A stretch of DNA of 49,453 nt from Rhodobacter sp. (GTDB lineage: Bacteria; Pseudomonadota; Alphaproteobacteria; Rhodobacterales; Rhodobacteraceae). The position numbers were made by a program, and so were the translations under genes. Position 1 is the first letter of the stretch; each line of letters starts with the position of its first letter. The DNA lies in assembly GCA_030066215.1 (NCBI GenBank), contig JASJCA010000008.1, positions 1 to 49,453 of the forward strand, given 5' to 3'. Positions 40,381-48,700 of the stretch are shown piece by piece. Under the pieces are notes generated by a model. That model was not told where the DNA came from. It did not search any database and worked only from the letters and a program-made list of their open reading frames with translations.

Positions 40381-41283
40381 TCACGCGCGGAAGAAGCGCG
40401 CATCGGGGGCGAGGTGAGGGTCCGCTGCGGCCAGGTTTCTTTGTACGAGATCAATCAGATGGGCGAAGACGTTGCGCCGGGCTGCGGGCAAGAGCGCGGC
40501 CGGGACCTCGGTGTAGATGTCGTGGGTGAGATCGTCGATCGTCGACCCGCGGTCGTCGAGGCGGTCGCGGATCTGCGCCTCGCGGGCGCGGCGGTGGTCC
40601 AGGAGCCACTGCGCCCGGCCGGCGGGGTCCGTCACCGGGTCGCCATGGCCGGTGTAGAACACCCGCGCTGCGCGCGCCGCAAGCGCCTCGGTAGAGGACA
40701 TGAATGCCGTCAGATCGCCGTCGGGGGGCGAGACCATGGTGCTGGCCCAGCCCATGATATGATCACCGGTGAACACGGCGTCGCCCCAGGCGAAGCTGAG
40801 ATGATTGCCGAAATGGCCCGGGGTCCAGAGCGCCTGTAATGCCCAGTCGCCGGCCTCGATCACCAGGCCGTCGACGAGAGATTCATGCGGTGCGAAACCT
40901 TGGTCGACGCCCTCTCCGCCGCCGCTGAGACCGGCGCGGGCGAGGTCCTGCATGATCTGGGAGCGGCCCGCGCCGCTGTCGCCGAAGGCGTGGATCGCGG
41001 CGCCGGTGGCCTGGGCCAAGGGCGCGGCCAAGGGCGAATGGTCGAGATGCGAATGGGTGACGAAGATGTGGCTGATGCGCTCGCCGGGCGCTAGAGCCTC
41101 GAGGATTGCCGTCAGGTGCGCCGGAATGGCGGGCCCCGGGTCGATCACCGCGACCGAGCCGTCACCGACCAGATAGGTATTGGTGCCGTGATGCGTCATC
41201 GGCGAGGGGTTCGGCGCCAGCACGCGGCGCAGCCCGGGTTCGATCCGTTCGACCATGCCGGGGCGGGGGATGTCGGTATCCAC
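40381..41283 (-). CDS. MBL-fold metallo-hydrolase (beta-lactamase-like, LACTB2 type)
   Basis: 300 aa. Metal motif THSHLDH (His77, His79, Asp81, His82), then TPGHFGNHLSF, VFTGDHIMGW and YTGHGDP supply the remaining ligands. A C-terminal winged-helix-like extension (DDLTHDIYTEVP, RRNVFAHLIDLVQRNL) is typical of the LACTB2/RNase-like MBL subgroup. Members hydrolyse thioesters, phosphodiesters or RNA; the specific role is unknown. It is divergent from the histidine kinase gene with a 43-bp spacer. Confidence 0.88.
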   Translation of the reverse strand: MDTDIPRPGMVERIEPGLRRVLAPNPSPMTHHGTNTYLVGDGSVAVIDPGPAIPAHLTAILEALAPGERISHIFVTHSHLDHSPLAAPLAQATGAAIHAFGDSGAGRSQIMQDLARAGLSGGGEGVDQGFAPHESLVDGLVIEAGDWALQALWTPGHFGNHLSFAWGDAVFTGDHIMGWASTMVSPPDGDLTAFMSSTEALAARAARVFYTGHGDPVTDPAGRAQWLLDHRRAREAQIRDRLDDRGSTIDDLTHDIYTEVPAALLPAARRNVFAHLIDLVQRNLAAADPHLAPDARFFRA

Positions 41284-41326
41284 GATTTGCGTTCTCTCCG
41301 CGGGCCGGTCGCGCTACCCTTAGCCC

Positions 41327-42646
41327 ATGTCCTTCGCCTGGCTCAAACGCTATCTGCCGCGCTCGCTCTACGGGCGGGCGGCGCTGATCCTGCTGGTGCC
41401 GGTGGTGTCGCTGCAGCTGGTGGTCTCGGTGGTGTTCATCCAGCGGCACTTCGAGGGCGTGACCGAGCAGATGACGCGCAACGTCGCCTTAGAGTTGCGC
41501 TATCTCTTGGGCATCGTGGAGACCGCAGCCTCGCCGGAGGATGCACTGGCCGCGCTTGGCGCGGTGTCCGGTCCGTTGGCGTTTCGGGTGTCCCTGCCGG
41601 CCGAGCTACCCGATCGGGACCAGCGGTTGTTCTATGATTTCTCGGGGCTGCAGATGATGGAGACGCTGCGGGCCGAGGTGGACGGCGTGCGGCGCTTCGA
41701 TCTGGCGGTCAGCACGCGCCAGGTCTGGGTCTGGATCGACACGCCGCACGGGGTGCTGTCGGCGATGTTCGACCGGCGGCGGGTATCGGCGTCGAACCCG
41801 CATCAGCTGCTGGTCTGGCTGGTGGTGACCGGGATCCTGCTGTCGCTGATCGCCTTCGTCTTCCTGCGCAACCAGCTGCGCCCGATCAAGCGGCTGGCGG
41901 CGGCCTCGGCCGAGTTCGGGCGCGGGCGGATCGCGCCCTACAAGCCCACCGGTGCGATCGAGGTGCGGGCCGCCGGCAATGCGTTTCTGGACATGCGCGC
42001 CCGGATCGAGCGGCAGATCGAGCAGCGTACGATGATGCTGTCGGGGGTCAGCCACGATATGCGCACGCCGCTGACACGCCTGAAGCTGGGGATTAGCATG
42101 CTGGACCCGACGCCCGAGACCGAGGCGTTGGAGCGCGACGTGGCAGATATGGAGCGCCTGCTGGACGAATTCCTCGCCTTCGCCCGCGACGACTCGCTCG
42201 ACGACCCGCAAGAGATCGATCCGGAAGTCCTGGCCGAAGGGGTCGTGGCGAAGTTCTCGGCGGCCGGCGCGCAGGTGGTCTTGGCCGAAGTGGCGGGGCA
42301 GGGACGGGCGACGCTGCGCCCGGTGGCGGTGGCGCGGGCGCTGGAGAACCTGATCGGCAATGCTGTGCGTTACGGTACCCTCTGTGAGGTCCGCCTGGCG
42401 ATCAGCGACAGGGCGGTGAGGATCTCGGTCGAGGATGATGGGCCGGGCATTCCCGAGGACCAGCGTGAGGAGGCGCTGAAGCCCTTCGCCCGGCTCGACG
42501 CGGCGCGCAACCAGGACCGCGGCAGCGGCGTCGGGCTGGGCCTTTCCATCGCCCATGACATCGCGCGGCGGCATGGCGGGCAGTTGGTGCTGGCAGGCAG
42601 TGCCACCTTGGGCGGGCTCAAGGCTGATTTGGTGCTGGCGCGGTAG
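41327..42646 (+). CDS. EnvZ-like sensor histidine kinase
   Basis: 439 aa. Helix 1 at about 17-38, a periplasmic sensor of some 120 residues, helix 2 at about 160-181, a HAMP linker (FLRNQLRPIKRLAAASAEFG), then the H-box VSHDMRTPLTRLKL with phosphorylated His243, N-box ENLIGNAVRYG, and G-boxes DDGPGIP and GSGVGLGLSI. All kinase motifs are intact. The short spacing in the H-box and the sensor size fit EnvZ-type kinases paired with OmpR regulators, but no response regulator gene adjoins it in the window; the partner must be elsewhere. Confidence 0.92.
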   Translation: MSFAWLKRYLPRSLYGRAALILLVPVVSLQLVVSVVFIQRHFEGVTEQMTRNVALELRYLLGIVETAASPEDALAALGAVSGPLAFRVSLPAELPDRDQRLFYDFSGLQMMETLRAEVDGVRRFDLAVSTRQVWVWIDTPHGVLSAMFDRRRVSASNPHQLLVWLVVTGILLSLIAFVFLRNQLRPIKRLAAASAEFGRGRIAPYKPTGAIEVRAAGNAFLDMRARIERQIEQRTMMLSGVSHDMRTPLTRLKLGISMLDPTPETEALERDVADMERLLDEFLAFARDDSLDDPQEIDPEVLAEGVVAKFSAAGAQVVLAEVAGQGRATLRPVAVARALENLIGNAVRYGTLCEVRLAISDRAVRISVEDDGPGIPEDQREEALKPFARLDAARNQDRGSGVGLGLSIAHDIARRHGGQLVLAGSATLGGLKADLVLAR

Positions 42647-42731
42647 GGGGATGGAATCGTCGAGTCCGGTCATTGGCGGAGAGGTGACGGTCGGCAGTTG
42701 TCGTGAGCACGGAACCAAGGGGCGCAGCCCC

Positions 42732-42875
42732 GCCGTGCCCATCGCCGCCCCGCTCCGGAGGGGTGGCGATTGGTCAACGCCGTCCCGCCGCGTGATGCCC
42801 TACGGATTCGACATCCATTAAGCATACCCGTTCAGAGGTCGGTTCGCCACCCCGCGGGTCGGCGATGGGCACGGC
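42732..42875. repeat. Inverted pair of a short intergenic repeat
   Basis: GCCGTGCCCATCGCCG at 42732-42747 recurs as its exact complement at 42860-42875, and GGGGTGGCGA at 42760-42769 recurs as TCGCCACCCC at 42844-42853. Both arms keep the same internal order, so this is one unit of about 38 bp present in two opposite copies around a 74-bp centre. The remainder of the 42647-43039 spacer contains no gene that I can support and must hold the TRAP promoter. Confidence 0.75.
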
Positions 42876-43039
42876 TTAACACGAAGCGGGACGCGAACGC
42901 TCCCGTGCGGCCGGTTGGCTCGGTCCGCGCCCCAGCCCCAGCTTTGCCCATTGGCAAGGCGGGACCAACCTGTTCAATATACCGCCATCGGCGCGCCGCT
43001 GCTCAGGTGCGTCCAGGGTGATCTTAGGGAGGAGACCAC

Positions 43040-44083
43040 ATGAACCCCATCCGCAGAACCGTTTTGAGCCTCGCCGGCGCGGCGCTGGCAACAGGGCTGG
43101 GCGCGGGCACGGCGCTTGCTGCCGATGTCACGTTGCGCCTGCACGAGTTCCTGCCCGCACAGGCTGGCATTCCGAAGCACATCATGGGCGTCTGGGCGCA
43201 GAACGTGTCCGAGGCGACCGGCGGGCGGGTCGAGATCCAGAGCTTTCCGTCGATGCAGCTCGGCGGCAAGCCGCCGGAGCTGTACGACCAGGTCAAGGAC
43301 GGCGTCGTCGATCTGACCTGGACGGTGATTGGGTACACCCCCGGCCGCTTCCCGCGCGCCGAGGTGTTCGAATTGCCGTTCATGCTGACCAACGCCGCCG
43401 ACACCAGCCGGGCGTTCTGGGACATTGCCGAAAAATACATGATCGGCGAGGCGTTTGACGACGTGAAGGTCCTGGCGGTTTGGGTGCATGGCCCCGGCCT
43501 GATCCACTCCACCGATCCGGTGGAATCGCCTGCGGACCTCAACGGCGTCAAGCTGCGTGCGCCGACGCGGATCATCAACAAGCTCTTCAGCGATCTCGGG
43601 GCGACGACCGTCGGCATGCCGGTGCCGGCGATCCCCGAGGCGCTGTCCAAGGGCGTGATCGACGCCACCGTGATCCCGTGGGAGGTGACCGGCGCGCTGA
43701 AGACCTCGGAGATGGTGGAAAACCACACCGAATTCGGCGACGCCGCACTTTACACCACGACCTTCGTCTTCGCGATGAACAAGGCGGTCTGGGACGGTCT
43801 GGCGCCCGATCTGCAAGAGGCGATCATGTCGGTCTCCGGCCCCGATTTCTCGGCCTTCGCCGGCGGCACGATGGAAGACCTCGACGGGCCCGGCCGCACC
43901 ATTGCCGAGGACCTGGGCAACAACATCATCATGCTGAGCGACGACCAGGTCGCCGAATGGCGGGCCGCGAGCCAGGCCACCACTGATGCCTGGGTGGCGG
44001 AGATGAACGAAAAGGGCCTCGACGGTTCCGGCCTGCTGGAAGAGGCGCGGATGCTGATCGACAAGTATACCGGCATGAACTGA
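43040..44083 (+). CDS. TRAP transporter solute-binding protein (DctP family)
   Basis: 347 aa. Signal peptide about 1-28 (VLSLAGAALATGLGAGTALA). Mature start DVTLRLHEFLPAQAGIPKH, then FPSMQLGGKPPELYDQVKDG and the conserved block LNGVKLRAPTRI, whose arginine binds the ligand carboxylate. These proteins deliver an organic acid, most often a C4-dicarboxylate, 2-oxo acid or aromatic acid. LGGKPPELYDQVKDG is more typical of the branch that binds mono-acids than of DctP itself. RBS TAGGGAGGA upstream. Confidence 0.92.
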   Translation: MNPIRRTVLSLAGAALATGLGAGTALAADVTLRLHEFLPAQAGIPKHIMGVWAQNVSEATGGRVEIQSFPSMQLGGKPPELYDQVKDGVVDLTWTVIGYTPGRFPRAEVFELPFMLTNAADTSRAFWDIAEKYMIGEAFDDVKVLAVWVHGPGLIHSTDPVESPADLNGVKLRAPTRIINKLFSDLGATTVGMPVPAIPEALSKGVIDATVIPWEVTGALKTSEMVENHTEFGDAALYTTTFVFAMNKAVWDGLAPDLQEAIMSVSGPDFSAFAGGTMEDLDGPGRTIAEDLGNNIIMLSDDQVAEWRAASQATTDAWVAEMNEKGLDGSGLLEEARMLIDKYTGMN

Positions 44084-44090
44084 GACCTCT

Positions 44091-44118
44091 GCGGTCCCGG
44101 CGCGCAAGCCGGGGCCGC
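44091..44118 (+). other. Intercistronic stem-loop after the TRAP binding-protein gene
   Basis: GCGGTCCCGGC (44091-44101) pairs with GCCGGGGCCGC (44108-44118) with a single G-T pair around a 6-nt loop, 7 nt after the stop. No T-run. Third case of this arrangement in the window. Confidence 0.7.
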
Positions 44119-44138
44119 GCCTTGGGGGAGGTAGCCCC

Positions 44139-44726
44139 ATGCTGTTGTCCTTCATGGAACGGCTTGCGCGCCTGATGGCGTTGCTCGGCGGGCTGGTGCT
44201 GACGGTCCTTGTGATCCTGGTCTGTGTCAGCGTTTTGGGCCGTGGGGCGAACACCTTCGGCCACTGGGAGTGGCTGGAGGCGGCGGCGCCGGGGTTGGCC
44301 GCGTCGGTGCTCGCCACCGGGGTCGGGCCGGTGCCGGGGGATTTCGAGCTGGTCGAGGCCGGCATCGCCTTCGCCATCTTCGCGTTCCTGCCGCTCTGCC
44401 AGCTGCATGCCGGGCACGCGACGGTCGACGTCTTCACCTCGCTGCTGCCGCGCCGGGTCAATGACTGGCTGATCGCGTTCTGGGAGGTTCTGCTGACCCT
44501 GGTGATCCTGCTGATCACCTGGCGGCTGTCGCAGGGGATGCTGGACAAGATCGGCAATGGCGAGACCACGTTCATCCTGCAATTCCCGATCTGGTGGGCT
44601 TATGCCGGCAGCTTCGCCGCGGCCCTGGCCGCCTCGGTCGTGGCGGTCTATTGCGCCGTGGCGCGGGTGCTGCAGTTGGCCAGCGGGCGGCGGATGATGC
44701 CAGAGGGTGAAGGGGCGGGGCATTGA
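44139..44726 (+). CDS. TRAP transporter small permease (DctQ family)
   Basis: 195 aa, four predicted helices (about 12-33, 66-85, 103-124, 146-170). It has the usual small-subunit layout with an extra 20-residue loop (HWEWLEAAAPGLAA and following) before the second helix. It interacts with the large permease to form the sodium-coupled importer. The stop overlaps TTG 44723 and lies 2 nt before ATG 44729 of the next gene. Confidence 0.9.
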   Translation: MLLSFMERLARLMALLGGLVLTVLVILVCVSVLGRGANTFGHWEWLEAAAPGLAASVLATGVGPVPGDFELVEAGIAFAIFAFLPLCQLHAGHATVDVFTSLLPRRVNDWLIAFWEVLLTLVILLITWRLSQGMLDKIGNGETTFILQFPIWWAYAGSFAAALAASVVAVYCAVARVLQLASGRRMMPEGEGAGH

Positions 44727-44728
44727 GC

Positions 44729-46219
44729 ATGCTCGCGCTGGGGTTCTGGTCGTTCCCCGTCCTTCTATTGATGATCTTCCTGCGGGCGCCCATCGGGCTG
44801 GCGATGATGCTGTGCGGGATCGGCGGCATTTGGGTCGCGCTCGGCGACAGCAACATGTTCATGGCCAAGCTGAAGACCGAGACCTTCACGACCTTCTCCA
44901 GCTATTCGCTGACGATCATTCCGATGTTCCTTCTGATGGGCCAGTTCGCGACCTTGTCCGGCATGTCCTCGGCGCTGTTCAAGGCCGCCGAATCCTGGCT
45001 CGGCCACCGCAAGGGCGGGGTGGCGATGGCCGCCGTGGGCGCCTGCGCCGGCTTCGGGGCGATCTGCGGCTCGTCGCTTGCCACGGCGGCCACGATGAGC
45101 CGCGTGGCCTTGCCGGAGCTCAAGCGCTACGGCTATTCCGGTGGGTTCTCGACGGCGACGCTGGCCGCAGGCGGCACGCTCGGCATCCTGATCCCGCCAT
45201 CGGTGATCCTGGTGATCTACGCCATCCTGACCGAGCAGAACATCGCCAAACTGTTCCTGGCGGCCTTCATCCCCGGCATCCTCGCTGCGATCGGCTATAT
45301 GATCACCATCTCGATCTACGTGCGGCTTTTCCCCGATGCCGCCGGGACCCGGGCGCCGGTGCCCTATGCCGAGAGGCTCAAAGCGCTGCTCGATGTTTGG
45401 CCGGTTCTGCTGGTGTTCCTCTTGGTGGTCGGCGGCATCTATCTGGGTTGGTTCACGCCGACCGAGGGTGCGGCGGTGGGCGCCGCAGGGACCGGGATCA
45501 TCGCGCTGCTGTCGGGCAACCTGAACTGGAGAGTCTTCGCCGACTCGATTCTCGCCACGGCGATGTCGACCGCGATGATCTTCTTCATCATCCTCGGCGC
45601 AGGGTTTTACAACTCGTTCCTCGCCCTGACCCAGGTGCCGCAGGAGCTAGCGAATTTTGTACTCGGGCAGGGGCTGTCGCCCTGGCTGGTACTGATCCTG
45701 ATCCTGGTCTTTTATCTGATCTTCGGTTGCCTAATGGATTCGCTGTCGATGATCCTGCTGACGATCCCGATCTTTTTTCCGGTGATCTCGGCGATGGACT
45801 TCGGTCTTGTGGAACTGGCCGCGTTGCAGGCCGAGGCAGCGCGGGAGGTGCTGGCGGTCGGCGTGCCCGAGGGCATGGCGGCGGAGATGCTGGAGAGCAT
45901 CCGGACGGCGATCGCCACCGGCGCCGAGCTGACCCGCGAGCAGATGAACGAGCTTGGCATCCGGGTGACGCGCGGCATGGCCAACCGGATCGAGGCGGAG
46001 CATTTGGCGATCTGGTTCGGCATCCTGGTGCTGATCGTGGTCGAAGTAGGGCTGATCACGCCGCCCGTGGGCATGAACCTCTTCATCATCAACGCCATGG
46101 ATCGCGAAACGCCGATGGCGGCGACCTATAAATCGGTGATGTTCTTTGTTGGCTCGGACCTGGTGCGAGTCGTGATCCTGGTGCTGTTTCCCGGCATTAC
46201 GCTGATTTTGCTGTGGTAG
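44729..46219 (+). CDS. TRAP transporter large permease (DctM family) with an inserted segment
   Basis: 496 aa from ATG 44729; TTG 44723 is in frame. Twelve-helix large subunit with family blocks CAGFGAICGSSLATAATMSR, GGTLGILIPPSVILVIYAI and EVGLITPPVGMN. It is about 70 residues longer than a typical DctM. The extra, charged, helix-rich stretch (about residues 358-426, VELAALQAEAAREVLAVGV onward) falls between the DSLSMILLTIPIFFPVI helix and the LAIWFGILVLIVVE helix, where normal proteins have only a short GxDPIWFG-type turn. It probably forms an extra domain facing one side of the membrane. Confidence 0.9.
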   Translation: MLALGFWSFPVLLLMIFLRAPIGLAMMLCGIGGIWVALGDSNMFMAKLKTETFTTFSSYSLTIIPMFLLMGQFATLSGMSSALFKAAESWLGHRKGGVAMAAVGACAGFGAICGSSLATAATMSRVALPELKRYGYSGGFSTATLAAGGTLGILIPPSVILVIYAILTEQNIAKLFLAAFIPGILAAIGYMITISIYVRLFPDAAGTRAPVPYAERLKALLDVWPVLLVFLLVVGGIYLGWFTPTEGAAVGAAGTGIIALLSGNLNWRVFADSILATAMSTAMIFFIILGAGFYNSFLALTQVPQELANFVLGQGLSPWLVLILILVFYLIFGCLMDSLSMILLTIPIFFPVISAMDFGLVELAALQAEAAREVLAVGVPEGMAAEMLESIRTAIATGAELTREQMNELGIRVTRGMANRIEAEHLAIWFGILVLIVVEVGLITPPVGMNLFIINAMDRETPMAATYKSVMFFVGSDLVRVVILVLFPGITLILLW

Positions 46220-46413
46220 ATTGATCAAATCGCGGCGACTTTGCTGCTGCTGTTGCCTCCGCATCTTGGGATGGGGTCCTTGGGCGGGGAGCGACTGATT
46301 TCCTGGAGTTTTGGACGGTGGAACGCATGCAAGGGTCTTGGCGGTCTGCTGAGAATTCCGCCGGGAGCGGTTCTGAGTTCTGAGCGAGCCTGGGAAAAAT
46401 GCGGCGGACTTGT

Positions 46414-47259
46414 TCAGGCGTCGGGGTCGTAGACGCGGGCGCGGTGGCGGTCGTCGGGGTCCAACGACGGGATCGCCGACAGCAGCGTCTTGGTGTAGTC
46501 GTGACCCGGGTTGGCGAAAAGCTGGCGGGTCGGAGCTTGTTCCTTGATCTGGCCGTGATACATCACCGCGACGTAGTCGCAGACATGGGCCACAACCGAC
46601 AGATCGTGGCTGATGAACAAAAAAGTCAAATCAAGGTCACGCTGCAACGCCTTGAGAAGGTTTAAGATATCGGCCTGAATTGAGACGTCGAGTGCGGCCA
46701 CCGCCTCGTCCGCGACAACGAATTTTGGGCCGCAAACAAGGGCGCGGGCAATCGAGATGCGTTGGCGCTGGCCGCCGGAAAACGCATGCGGGAAGCGGCG
46801 CAAATGTTCCAGGTTCAGACGGCATTTCGCCGCGATCTCGCGCACCCGCTGGTCGGTTTCCTCGCGGCTTTTGGTGAGTTTCATCACCTCCAGCGGCTCG
46901 GCGATGATGTCGCGCACGGTCATCCGGGGGGAAAGCGCCGCGTAAGGATCCTGGAAGATCAACTGTGCCCGGGTGCGGTAGTCTCGCAAGGCCTCCTTGC
47001 CGAGCGATCCGACGTCGTAATCGACATCTCCGTCGCTGTAGCGGATCCTGCCTTCGGTGATAGGTGCGGCGCGCAGGATGGCGCGGCCGAGCGTGGTCTT
47101 GCCAGACCCGCTTTCGCCGACGAGGCCGACGAAGCTTCCCTTCGGTATCTCGAGACTCACGTGGTCGACCGCCTTCAGGACCGGCGGAGTACCGATCAAG
47201 CGGCGGCCGAGCGGGTAGTGGATCGACACGTCGTCGATGGTGATCAGCGGCAGGGTCAT
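46414..47259 (-). CDS. Dipeptide/oligopeptide-type ABC ATPase (DppF/OppF-like)
   Basis: 281 aa. Walker A GESGSGKTT at 48-56, Q-loop LIFQDPYAALSPRMTV, signature FSGGQRQRISIARAL, Walker B FVVADEAVAALDVS, switch FISHDLS. The usual DEPVSALD is changed to DEAVAALD, but the catalytic glutamate is kept. The C-terminus lacks the long cysteine-containing OppF tail, so it is a little shorter than E. coli DppF. Fourth gene of a minus-strand operon, overlapping the preceding ATPase gene by 4 bp. No terminator was recognised in the 194-bp convergent spacer beyond it. Confidence 0.9.
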   Translation of the reverse strand: MTLPLITIDDVSIHYPLGRRLIGTPPVLKAVDHVSLEIPKGSFVGLVGESGSGKTTLGRAILRAAPITEGRIRYSDGDVDYDVGSLGKEALRDYRTRAQLIFQDPYAALSPRMTVRDIIAEPLEVMKLTKSREETDQRVREIAAKCRLNLEHLRRFPHAFSGGQRQRISIARALVCGPKFVVADEAVAALDVSIQADILNLLKALQRDLDLTFLFISHDLSVVAHVCDYVAVMYHGQIKEQAPTRQLFANPGHDYTKTLLSAIPSLDPDDRHRARVYDPDA

Positions 47260-48257
47260 GGCTGGCCGGGCACATCTTCGGGAAAGAGCGCGGCGAAATG
47301 GCCAGGTGCGATCTCGGTCATCGGCGGCGCCTCGGTCTCGTAACGCGAGCCCGGCTTCAGTGTCGGATTGCGCGGGTGAAAAACGCAGCCCGAGGGACGT
47401 TCGAGCGGCGAGGGGATGTCGCCGGCGATGGGCGTCAGCGGCGCGTCGAGATCGTCGAGCTTCGGCAGCGCGTTGATCAGGCCCTGGGTATAGGCATGCG
47501 CGGGGTTGCGGATCACCTCGCGCACCGGACCGGTTTCCATGATCCGGCCGAGATACATCACCGCGACCCGGTCGGCGGTCTGCGCGATGACGCCCAGATC
47601 GTGGGTGATGAACATGATCCCCATGCCGAATTCGGCCACCAGGTCACGCATCAAATCAAGCACTTGCGCCTGGATGGTGACGTCGAGTGCGGTGGTCGGC
47701 TCGTCGGCGATCAGAAGCTTCGGCGTGGTCGACAGCGCCATCGCGATCATCGCGCGTTGCCGCATGCCGCCGGAAAGTTCGAAGGCGTACTGGTCGATAC
47801 GTTTGTCGGGCTCCTTGATCCCGACCCGGTCGAGCATCTCGATCGAGTGCTTTCGGGCCTGCTTCTTGCCCATTTCGGTGTGCAGCGTTAGCTGCTCAAC
47901 CATCTGGTCGCCAATGGTGATCGCGGGCGCGAAGCTGGCCATCGGCTCCTGGAAAATCATCGAAATGGCGCCGCCGCGGACCTGGATCATGTCGCGTTCG
48001 CGGCGTAGGCTCAGGACCTCGAGCGGGTCTTGCCCGGGCACATTCAGCACGATGTGGCTGGCCGGGTCGTAGACGGTGTTTTTGCCGTTGAGCTGCATCA
48101 ACGCCTTGGCGGTGACCGACTTTCCCGATCCGGATTCGCCCACCAGCCCCAGCACTTCGCCGGCGGCGATGTCGAAATCGACACCTTCGACGGCGGTGAT
48201 CAGCCCCTCGTCGGTGCGAAATCGGATCGTCAGGTCACGGACGGAAAGCAGGCTCAT
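47256..48257 (-). CDS. Dipeptide/oligopeptide-type ABC ATPase (DppD/OppD-like)
   Basis: 333 aa. Walker A VGESGSGKSV, Q-loop MIFQEPMASFAPAITI, signature LSGGMRQRAMIAMAL, Walker B LLIADEPTTALDVTIQAQ, and the C-terminal oligo_HPY region (GCVFHPRNPTLKPGSRYETE); its usual cysteine cluster is reduced to a single cysteine. It pairs with the DppF-like ATPase as a heterodimer. Overlaps both neighbours by 4 bp. Confidence 0.9.
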   Translation of the reverse strand: MSLLSVRDLTIRFRTDEGLITAVEGVDFDIAAGEVLGLVGESGSGKSVTAKALMQLNGKNTVYDPASHIVLNVPGQDPLEVLSLRRERDMIQVRGGAISMIFQEPMASFAPAITIGDQMVEQLTLHTEMGKKQARKHSIEMLDRVGIKEPDKRIDQYAFELSGGMRQRAMIAMALSTTPKLLIADEPTTALDVTIQAQVLDLMRDLVAEFGMGIMFITHDLGVIAQTADRVAVMYLGRIMETGPVREVIRNPAHAYTQGLINALPKLDDLDAPLTPIAGDIPSPLERPSGCVFHPRNPTLKPGSRYETEAPPMTEIAPGHFAALFPEDVPGQP

Positions 48258-48700
48258 GACAGAACCTTCCGGAAGATGACCTTGTCTTCGCCATCGGCGA
48301 AGAAATCTCGGATGCGGCCCTCTTCCTCATACCCGGCGCCGGCGTAAATCGCGCGTGCGGCGGCCTGCTCTGGCAGTTGCGTGGTTTCGATAATGATAAG
48401 GCGTGCGTCCAGCGTCGCTTCCATCGCTTTGAGCAAGGCTTTGGCCAGCCCCTCACGCCGTGCCTCGGGGGCGACACCGAGGGCGAGGATGTTCCAGACC
48501 CGGTCGGTCATCGCCTCGGGCCGGGCAAAGGCGAAACCGGCCGGCGCGCCGGCACGGTCCGCGACGAGCCAGCGATCCTCGCCGCCGTCGAAAGACGGCT
48601 GGATCATTTCCGGGAGGTATTCGGCCGGAAACAGGCCCGCAGCCTCCGCGATGACGCCGAGTGACGGGATGTCGGAGTGGGTCACGGACCGCACGGTCAT
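48254..48700 (-). CDS. GNAT-family N-acetyltransferase
   Basis: 148 aa from ATG 48700; the same frame is open to 49090 but that part is a shadow of the permease gene. Acetyl-CoA-binding motif A is ILALGVAPEARREGLAKALL (ARREGLAKAL pyrophosphate loop), followed by IIIETTQLPEQAAARAIYAG and AGYEEEGRIRDFF, the standard GNAT ending. It acetylates an amine. It lies between a permease and an ATPase gene of the transporter operon with ATGA overlaps on both sides, so it is co-translated with them and may acetylate the imported compound. Confidence 0.88.
   Translation of the reverse strand: MTVRSVTHSDIPSLGVIAEAAGLFPAEYLPEMIQPSFDGGEDRWLVADRAGAPAGFAFARPEAMTDRVWNILALGVAPEARREGLAKALLKAMEATLDARLIIIETTQLPEQAAARAIYAGAGYEEEGRIRDFFADGEDKVIFRKVLS

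Noticed and set aside
42647..43039. Missing OmpR-type response regulator gene after the kinase
   Set aside because: No frame in this spacer shows a receiver or winged-helix motif; it is a repeat-bearing intergenic region.
44707..46131. 474-codon plus-strand open frame
   Set aside because: Frame-shifted shadow of the TRAP large permease; no membrane pattern.
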